Shown one piece after another: positions 55,621-64,000 of a stretch of 64,000 bases of DNA (its first letter is position 1; every line of letters begins with the position of its first letter). The stretch lies in assembly GCA_964057225.1 (NCBI GenBank), contig OZ059897.1, positions 22,506,001 through 22,570,000 on the forward strand. Reading direction: 5' to 3'. The notes beneath the pieces were generated by a model. The model did not search any database and had not been told where the DNA came from. It worked only from the letters and a program-made list of their open reading frames with translations. The stretch comes from Auanema rhodensis (Eukaryota > Nematoda > Chromadorea > Rhabditida > Rhabditidae). Both the position numbers and the translations under genes were made by a program.

Positions 55621-56676
55621 TCTAATTTTGAAAACCGCATCTCTTTATCTTTCACGTGAAGCGAGTTACATACCAAGTGCCCATCACGTGTACATTTAAT
55701 TAGCATAAATTAAAGTTCACGTAAATTTCAAAGTCATGGTTACCATGCACCAATATCAATAAAAATTTGTTTTTAGACTAATATGGACATGGCGAATCTA
55801 ATTTTGAAAACCGCATCTCGTTATCTTTCACGTGAAGCGAGTTACATACCAAGTGCACATCACGTGTACATTTAATTAGCATAAATTAAAGTTCACGTAA
55901 ATTTCAAAGTCATGGTTACCATGCACCAATATCAATAAAAATTTGTTTTTAGACTAATATGGACATGGGGAATCTAATTTTGAAAACCGCATCTCTTTAT
56001 CTTTCACGTGAAGCGAGTTACATACCAAGTGCACATCACGTGTACATTTAATTAGCATAAATTAAAGTTCACGTAAATTTCAAAGTCATGGTTACCATGC
56101 ACCAATATCAATAAAAATCTGTTTTTAGACTAATATGGACATGGGGAATCTAATTTTGAAAACCGCATCTCTTTATCTTTCACGTGAAGCGAGTTACATA
56201 CCAAGTGCACATCACGTGTACATTTAATTAGCATAAATTAAAGTTCACGTAAATTTCAAAGTCATGGTTACCATAAACCAATATCAATAAAAATTTGTTT
56301 TTAGACTAATATGGACATGGGGAATCTAATTTTGAAAACCGCATCTCTTTATCTTTCACGTGAAGCGAGTTACATACCAAGTGCCCATCACGTGTACATT
56401 TAATTAGCATAAATTAAAGTTCACGTAAATTTCAAAGTCATGGTTACCATGCACCAATATCAATAAAAATTTGTTTTTAGACTAATATGGACATGGGGAA
56501 TCTAATTTTGAAAACCGCATCTCCTTATCTTTCACGTGAAGCGAGTTACATACCAAGTGCACATCACGTGTACATTTAATTAGCATAAATTAAAGTTCAC
56601 GTAAATTTCAAAGTCATGGTTACCATGCACCAATATCAATAAAAATTTGTTTTTAGACTAATATGGACATGGGGAA
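55621..56676 (+). repeat. Displaced outlier of the C61 then G/C24 pair
   Basis: GCCCAT copies start at 55621 (next monomer CTCG) and 56325 (next monomer CTCC), four monomers apart. They reproduce the arrangement at 42.2-44.0 kb, from which they are separated by about 11.8 kb of array lacking the pair. Local differences include GGCGAATC near 55793 and CCATAAACC near 56275. Confidence 0.82.
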
Positions 56677-58436
56677 TCTAATTTTGAAAACCGCATCTCT
56701 TCATCTTTCACGTGAAGCGAGTTACATACCAAGTGCACATCACGTGTACATTTAATTAGCATAAATTAAAGTTCACGTAAATTTCAAAGTCATGGTTACC
56801 ATGCACCAATATCAATAAAAATTTGTTTTTAGACTAATATGGACATGGGGAATCTAATTTTGAAAACCGCATCTCTTTATCTTTCACGTGAAGCGAGTTA
56901 CATACCAAGTGCACATCACGTGTACATTTAATTAGCATAAATTAAAGTTCACGTAAATTTCAAAGTCATGGTTACCATGCACCAATGTCAATAAAAATTT
57001 GTTTTTAGACTAATATGGACATGGGGAATCTAATTTTGAAAACCGCATCTCTTCATCTTTCACGTGAAGCGAGTTACATACCAAGTGCACATCACGTGTA
57101 CATTTAATTAGCATAAATTAAACTTCACGTAAATTTCAAAGTCATGGTTACCATGCACCAATATCAATAAAAATTTGTTTTTAGACTAATATGGACATGG
57201 GGAATCTAATTTTGAAAACCGCATCTCTTTATCTTTCACGTGAAGCGAGTTACATACCAAGTGCACATCACGTGTACATTTAATTAGCATAAATTAAAGT
57301 TCACGTAAATTTCAAAGTCATGGTTACCATGCACCAATGTCAATAAAAATTTGTTTTTAGACTAATATGGACATGGGGAATCTAATTTTGAAAACCGCAT
57401 CTCTTCATCTTTCACGTGAAGCGAGTTACATACCAAGTGCACATCACGTGTACATTTAATTAGCATAAATTAAAGTTCACGTAAATTTCAAAATCATGGT
57501 TACCATGCACCAATATCAATAAAAATCTGTTTTTAAACTAATATGGACATGGGGAATCTAATTTTGAAAACCGCATCTCTTTATCTTTCACGTGAAGCGA
57601 GTTACATACCAAGTGCACATCACGTGTACATTTAATTAGCATAAATTAAAGTTCATGTAAATTTCAAAGTCATGGTTACCATGCACCAATATCAATAAAA
57701 ATTTGTTTTTAGACTAATATGGACATGGGGAATCTAATTTTGAAAACCGCATCTCTTTATCTTTCACGTGAAGCGAGTTACATACCAAGTGCACATCACG
57801 TGTACATTTAATTAGCATAAATTAAAGTTCACGTAAATTTCAAAGTCATGGTTACCATGCACCAATATCAATAAAAATTTGTTTTTAAACTAATATGGAC
57901 ATGGGGAATCTAATTTTGAAAACCGCATCTCTTTATCTTTCACGTGAAGCGAGTTACATACCAAGTGCACATCACGTGTACATTTAATTAGCATGAATTA
58001 AAGTTCACGTAAATTTCAAAGTCATGGTTACCATGAACCAATATCAATAAAAATTTGTTTTTAGACTAATATGGACATGGGGAATCTAATTTTGAAAACC
58101 GCATCTCTTTATCTTTCACGTGAAGCGAGTTACATACCAAGTGCACATCACGTGTACATTTAATTAGCATAAATTAAAGTTCACGTAAATTTCAAAGTCA
58201 TGGTTACCATGAACCAATATCAATAAAAATTTGTTTTTAGACTAATATGGACATGGGGAATCTAATTTTGAAAACCGCATCTCTTTATCTTTCACGTGAA
58301 GCGAGTTACATACCAAGTGCACATCACGTGTACATTTAATTAGCATAAATTAAAGTTCACGTAAATTTCAAAGTCATGGTTACCATGCACCAATATCAAT
58401 AAAAATTTGTTTTTAGACTAATATGGACATGGGGAA

Positions 58437-60900
58437 TCTAATTTTGAAAACCGCATCTCTTTATCTTTCACGTGAAGCGAGTTACATACCAAGTGCACAT
58501 CACGTGTACATTTAATTAGCATAAATTAAAGTTCACGTAAATTTCAAAGTCATGGTTACCATGCACCAATGTCAATAAAAATTTGTTTTTAGACTAATAT
58601 GGACATGGGGAATCTAATTTTGCAAACCGCATCTCTTCATCTTTCACGTGAAGCGAGTTACATACCAAGTGCACATCACGTGTACATTTAATTAGCATAA
58701 ATTAAAGTTCACGTAAATTTCAAAGTCATGGTTACCATGCACCAATATCAATACAAATTTGTTTTTAGACTAATATGGACATGGGGAATCTAATTTTGAA
58801 AACCGCATCTCTTTATCTTTCACGTGAAGCGAGTTACATACCAAGTGCACATCACGTGTACATTTAATTAGCATAAATTAAAGTTCACGTAAATTTCAAA
58901 GTCATGGTTACCATGCACCAATGTCAATAAAAATTTGTTTTTAGACTAATATGGACATGGGGAATCTAATTTTGCAAACCGCATCTCTTCATCTTTCACG
59001 TGAAGCGAGTTACATACCAAGTGCACATCACGTGTACATTTAATTAGCATAAATTAAAGTTCACGTAAATTTCAAAGTCATGGTTACCATGCACCAATAT
59101 CAATACAAATTTGTTTTTAGACTAATATGGACATGGGGAATCTAATTTTGAAAACCGCATCTCTTTATCTTTCACGTGAAGCGAGTTACATACCAAGTGC
59201 ACATCACGTGTACATTTAATTAGCATAAATTAAAGTTCACGTAAATTTCAAAGTCATGGTTACCATGCACCAATGTCAATAAAAATTTGTTTTTAGACTA
59301 ATATGGACATGGGGAATCTAATTTTGAAAACCGCATCTCTTTATCTTTCACGTGAAGCGAGTTACATACCAAGTGCACATCACGTGTACATTTAATTAGC
59401 ATAAATTAAAGTTCACGTAAATTTCAAAGTCATGGTTACCATGAACCAATATCAATAAAAATTTGTTTTTAGACTAATATGGACATGGGGAATCTAATTT
59501 TGAAAACCGCATATCTTTATCTTTCACGTGAAGCGAGTTACATACCAAGTGCACATCACGTGTACATTTAATTAGCATAAATTAAAGTTCACGTAAATTT
59601 CAAAGTCATGGTTACCATGCACCAATGTCAATAAAAATTTGTTTTTAGACTAATATGGACATGGGGAATCTAATTTTGAAAACCGCATCTCTTCATCTTT
59701 CACGTGAAGCGAGTTACATACCAAGTGCACATCACGTGTACATTTAATTAGCATAAATTAAAGTTCACGTAAATTTCAAAGTCATGGTTACCATGCACCA
59801 ATATCAATACAAATTTGTTTTTAGACTAATATGGACATGGGGAATCTAATTTTGAAAACCGCATCTCTTTATCTTTCACGTGAAGCGAGTTACATACCAA
59901 GTGCACATCACGTGTACATTTAATTAGCATAAATTAAAGTTCACGTAAATTTCAAAGTCATGGTTACCATGCACCAATATCAATAAAAATTTGTTTTTAG
60001 ACTAATATGGACATGGGGAATCTAATTTTGAAAACCGCATCTCTTTATCTTTCACGTGAAGCGAGTTACATACCAAGTGCACATCACGTGTACATTTAAT
60101 TAGCATAAATTAAAGTTCACGTAAATTTCAAAGTCATGGTTACCATGCACCAATGTCAATAAAAATTTGTTTTTAGACTAATATGGACATGGGGAATCTA
60201 ATTTTGAAAACCGCATCTCTTCATCTTTCACGTGAAGCGAGTTACATACCAAGTGCACATCACGTGTACATTTAATTAGCATAAATTAAAGTTCACGTAA
60301 ATTTCAAAGTCATGGTTACCATGCACCAATATCAATACAAATTTGTTTTTACACTAATATGGACATGGGGAATCTAATTTTGAAAACCGCATCTCTTTAT
60401 CTTTCACGTGAAGCGAGTTACATACCAAGTGCACATCACGTGTACATTTAATTAGCATAAATTAAAGTTCACGTAAATTTCAAAGTCATGGTTACCATGC
60501 ACCAATGTCAATAAAAATTTGTTTTTAGACTAATATGGACATGGGGAATCTAATTTTGCAAACCGCATCTCTTCATCTTTCACGTGAAGCGAGTTACATA
60601 CCAAGTGCACATCACGTGTACATTTAATTAGCATAAATTAAAGTTCACGTAAATTTCAAAGTCATGGTTACCATGCACCGATATCAATACAAATTTGTTT
60701 TTAGACTAATATGGACATGGGGAATCTAATTTTGAAAACCGCATCTCTTTATCTTTCACGTGAAGCGAGTTACATACCAAGTGCACATCACGTGTACATT
60801 TAATTAGCATAAATTAAAGTTCACGTAAATTTCAAAGTCATGGTTACCATGAACCAATATCAATAAAAATTTGTTTTTAGACTAATATGGACATGGGGAA
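58437..60900 (+). repeat. Alternating dimer tract inside the 20-mer: CAATGT copies against ATACAAAT copies
   Basis: Copies with G135 alternate with copies having C26 and C142 (CAATACAAAT); some C142 copies also have TGCAAACC. The alternation holds at 58.56-59.28 and 60.15-60.69 kb, with single GAAC or GCAC copies interposed near 59.45 and 59.98. A same-order tract recurs in the second 20-mer unit. ATACAAAT is confined to the last 5.3 kb of the window, which suggests a young dimer that was then swept into the 20-mer. Confidence 0.85.
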
Positions 60901-63892
60901 TCTAATTTTGAAAACCGCATCTCTTTATCTTTCACGTGAAGCGAGTTACATACCAAGTGCACATCACGTGTACATTTAATTAGCATAAATTAAAGTTCAC
61001 GTAAATTTCAAAGTCATGGTTACCATGCACCAATATCAATAAAAATCTGTTTTTAAACTAATATGGACATGGGGAATCTAATTTTGAAAACCGCATCTCT
61101 TTATCTTTCACGTGAAGCGAGTTACATACCAAGTGCACATCACGTGTACATTTAATTAGCATAAATTAAAGTTCATGTAAATTTCAAAGTCATGGTTACC
61201 ATGCACCAATATCAATAAAAATTTGTTTTTAGACTAATATGGACATGGGGAATCTAATTTTGAAAACCGCATCTCTTTATCTTTCACGTGAAGCGAGTTA
61301 CATACCAAGTGCACATCACGTGTACATTTAATTAGCATAAATTAAAGTTCACGTAAATTTCAAAGTCATGGTTACCATGCACCAATATCAATAAAAATTT
61401 GTTTTTAAACTAATATGGACATGGGGAATCTAATTTTGAAAACCGCATCTCTTTATCTTTCACGTGAAGCGAGTTACATACCAAGTGCACATCACGTGTA
61501 CATTTAATTAGCATGAATTAAAGTTCACGTAAATTTCAAAGTCATGGTTACCATGAACCAATATCAATAAAAATTTGTTTTTAGACTAATATGGACATGG
61601 GGAATCTAATTTTGAAAACCGCATCTCTTTATCTTTCACGTGAAGCGAGTTACATACCAAGTGCACATCACGTGTACATTTAATTAGCATAAATTAAAGT
61701 TCACGTAAATTTCAAAGTCATGGTTACCATGAACCAATATCAATAAAAATTTGTTTTTAGACTAATATGGACATGGGGAATCTAATTTTGAAAACCGCAT
61801 CTCTTTATCTTTCACGTGAAGCGAGTTACATACCAAGTGCACATCACGTGTACATTTAATTAGCATAAATTAAAGTTCACGTAAATTTCAAAGTCATGGT
61901 TACCATGCACCAATATCAATAAAAATTTGTTTTTAGACTAATATGGACATGGGGAATCTAATTTTGAAAACCGCATCTCTTTATCTTTCACGTGAAGCGA
62001 GTTACATACCAAGTGCACATCACGTGTACATTTAATTAGCATAAATTAAAGTTCACGTAAATTTCAAAGTCATGGTTACCATGCACCAATGTCAATAAAA
62101 ATTTGTTTTTAGACTAATATGGACATGGGGAATCTAATTTTGCAAACCGCATCTCTTCATCTTTCACGTGAAGCGAGTTACATACCAAGTGCACATCACG
62201 TGTACATTTAATTAGCATAAATTAAAGTTCACGTAAATTTCAAAGTCATGGTTACCATGCACCAATATCAATACAAATTTGTTTTTAGACTAATATGGAC
62301 ATGGGGAATCTAATTTTGAAAACCGCATCTCTTTATCTTTCACGTGAAGCGAGTTACATACCAAGTGCACATCACGTGTACATTTAATTAGCATAAATTA
62401 AAGTTCACGTAAATTTCAAAGTCATGGTTACCATGCACCAATGTCAATAAAAATTTGTTTTTAGACTAATATGGACATGGGGAATCTAATTTTGCAAACC
62501 GCATCTCTTCATCTTTCACGTGAAGCGAGTTACATACCAAGTGCACATCACGTGTACATTTAATTAGCATAAATTAAAGTTCACGTAAATTTCAAAGTCA
62601 TGGTTACCATGCACCAATATCAATACAAATTTGTTTTTAGACTAATATGGACATGGGGAATCTAATTTTGAAAACCGCATCTCTTTATCTTTCACGTGAA
62701 GCGAGTTACATACCAAGTGCACATCACGTGTACATTTAATTAGCATAAATTAAAGTTCACGTAAATTTCAAAGTCATGGTTACCATGCACCAATGTCAAT
62801 AAAAATTTGTTTTTAGACTAATATGGACATGGGGAATCTAATTTTGAAAACCGCATCTCTTTATCTTTCACGTGAAGCGAGTTACATACCAAGTGCACAT
62901 CACGTGTACATTTAATTAGCATAAATTAAAGTTCACGTAAATTTCAAAGTCATGGTTACCATGAACCAATATCAATAAAAATTTGTTTTTAGACTAATAT
63001 GGACATGGGGAATCTAATTTTGAAAACCGCATATCTTTATCTTTCACGTGAAGCGAGTTACATACCAAGTGCACATCACGTGTACATTTAATTAGCATAA
63101 ATTAAAGTTCACGTAAATTTCAAAGTCATGGTTACCATGCACCAATGTCAATAAAAATTTGTTTTTAGACTAATATGGACATGGGGAATCTAATTTTGAA
63201 AACCGCATCTCTTCATCTTTCACGTGAAGCGAGTTACATACCAAGTGCACATCACGTGTACATTTAATTAGCATAAATTAAAGTTCACGTAAATTTCAAA
63301 GTCATGGTTACCATGCACCAATATCAATACAAATTTGTTTTTAGACTAATATGGACATGGGGAATCTAATTTTGAAAACCGCATCTCTTTATCTTTCACG
63401 TGAAGCGAGTTACATACCAAGTGCACATCACGTGTACATTTAATTAGCATAAATTAAAGTTCACGTAAATTTCAAAGTCATGGTTACCATGCACCAATAT
63501 CAATAAAAATTTGTTTTTAGACTAATATGGACATGGGGAATCTAATTTTGAAAACCGCATCTCTTTATCTTTCACGTGAAGCGAGTTACATACCAAGTGC
63601 ACATCACGTGTACATTTAATTAGCATAAATTAAAGTTCACGTAAATTTCAAAGTCATGGTTACCATGCACCAATGTCAATAAAAATTTGTTTTTAGACTA
63701 ATATGGACATGGGGAATCTAATTTTGAAAACCGCATCTCTTCATCTTTCACGTGAAGCGAGTTACATACCAAGTGCACATCACGTGTACATTTAATTAGC
63801 ATAAATTAAAGTTCACGTAAATTTCAAAGTCATGGTTACCATGCACCAATATCAATACAAATTTGTTTTTACACTAATATGGACATGGGGAA

Positions 63893-64000
63893 TCTAATTT
63901 TGAAAACCGCATCTCTTTATCTTTCACGTGAAGCGAGTTACATACCAAGTGCACATCACGTGTACATTTAATTAGCATAAATTAAAGTTCACGTAAATTT
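63893..64000 (+). repeat. Partial monomer truncated by the window edge
   Basis: This is the first 108 bases of a monomer (positions 1-108, ending in GTAAATTT), with no variant seen. The array evidently continues beyond the window. Confidence 0.95.

Larger units (their letters stand above)
1..64000 (+). repeat. Tandem satellite array, 176-bp monomer, 363 full copies plus 108 bp
   Basis: The mark TCTAATTTTG recurs every 176 bp from base 1 to base 63893, always on the + strand, giving 363 complete monomers and a final partial one. Net length change over the window is only +4 bp. Monomers are about 32% G+C and usually differ from one another by a handful of substitutions. There is no break, inversion, transposon or unique spacer, so the whole window is intergenic satellite DNA and every stretch over 300 bp without a gene is this repeat. 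Satellites of nucleosome length in long homogeneous arrays are typical of centromeric or pericentromeric heterochromatin. That role is inferred, and a subtelomeric knob is possible. I do not recognise the family by name. Both edges are inside the array. Confidence 0.98.
57557..64000 (+). repeat. 20-monomer higher-order unit (3,520 bp), one full and one partial copy
   Basis: Unit 57557-61076 is followed directly by 61077-64000, which covers 16.6 monomers before the window ends. All rare markers coincide at +3,520 bp: ATCTG with TTTTAAAC (near 57526/61046), GTTCATGTAA (57651/61171), GCATGAATT (57991/61511), TGCAAACC (58621/62141 and 58973/62493), CATATCTTT (59511/63031) and TTTTTACACTAAT (60351/63871). 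I saw no mismatch at the sites compared from 57494 onward. The nearest difference is G/A at 57493, and homology fails by 57406. The second unit probably continues past the window. Confidence 0.93.

Noticed and set aside
1-64000. CENP-B box in the monomer
   Set aside because: The closest stretch (TTTTGAAAACCGCA, positions 6-19) lacks the required TTCG and CGGG cores, and the minus strand gives nothing better.
1-64000. Identification as Arabidopsis or other Brassicaceae about 180-bp centromere repeat
   Set aside because: Short shared words (AAACCGCA, ATATGGAC) exist, but their spacing and the rest of the monomer do not fit what I recall of that family, so I do not claim a relationship.
1-64000. 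CRISPR array
   Set aside because: There are no variable spacers: the full 176 bp repeats, including the parts between palindromes.
1-64000. Transposon insertion, LTR, or inverted segment within the array
   Set aside because: Phase was followed through the whole window and all departures are accounted for by five small indels. No monomer is in reverse orientation and no foreign segment is present.
57557-64000. Assembly artefact as the cause of the near-identical 20-mer copies
   Set aside because: Not excluded, but the first unit is preceded by distinct sequence and similar duplications of other sizes occur throughout with private mutations, so a biological origin is more likely. Only spanning reads would settle it.
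1-64000. tRNA, rRNA or telomere repeats
   Set aside because: No cloverleaf with A/B boxes, no rDNA-like GC-rich stretch and no TTTAGGG or TTAGGG tandem runs are present; TTTTTAGACTAA is part of the monomer and does not tandemly repeat.

Overview
The whole window is a single uninterrupted tandem satellite array. The repeat unit is 176 bp, about 32% G+C (56-57 G/C per unit), and every copy is in the same head-to-tail orientation. Phase bookkeeping from the TCTAATTTTG mark gives 363 complete monomers plus a 108-bp partial one at the right edge. Both window edges lie inside the array, so its true length is unknown. I see no gene, RNA gene, transposon, inversion or unique sequence anywhere.

The organism must be a eukaryote. 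A 176-bp, A+T-rich, nucleosome-sized monomer in an array this long and this homogeneous is typical of centromeric, pericentromeric or subtelomeric heterochromatin. A flowering plant is my best guess because about 165-180 bp centromeric satellites are common there, but the family is not one I can name and some animals have similar arrays.

Layout. Monomer starts are 1+176n up to 529, 706+176n up to 33618, 33795+176n up to 46995, 47173+176n up to 50165, 50340+176n up to 53860, and 54037+176n up to 63893. Only five monomers are not 176 bp: 529 (177), 33618 (177), 46995 (178), 50165 (175) and 53860 (177). Monomers mostly differ from each other by a few substitutions. The commonest variable site is at monomer positions 127-130, with types GAAC, GCAC, GAAG and TCAC. 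Position 26 (T/C) also varies often.

These variants are linked and arranged by region. T145 followed by A16/C26 is confined to 1-16.2 kb. GAAG types lie below about 32 kb. C61 followed by G/C at position 24 clusters at 36-44 kb, with outliers at 13.7 and 55.6-56.5 kb. G135 appears only after 44.4 kb. A C-substituted site at position 142 (ATACAAAT) appears only after 58.7 kb. Over this lies a patchwork of multi-monomer duplications at exact multiples of 176 bp: 2-mer at 4.2-5.3 kb, 13-mer at 10.2-13.7, 21-mer and 7-mer at 16.7-21.8, 15-mer and 8-mer at 25.9-32.2, 14-mer and 9-mer at 34.9-41.5, 29-mer at 47.2-54.4, and a fresh 20-mer at 57.5-64.0. This is the pattern expected from unequal exchange or conversion acting on blocks of monomers.

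Within each monomer there is dense dyad symmetry and a motif TCACGT repeated at about 32-bp spacing (positions 32, 64, 97). The copy at 63-70 matches the yeast centromere CDEI consensus. These are the most interesting functional leads, but any function is inference.
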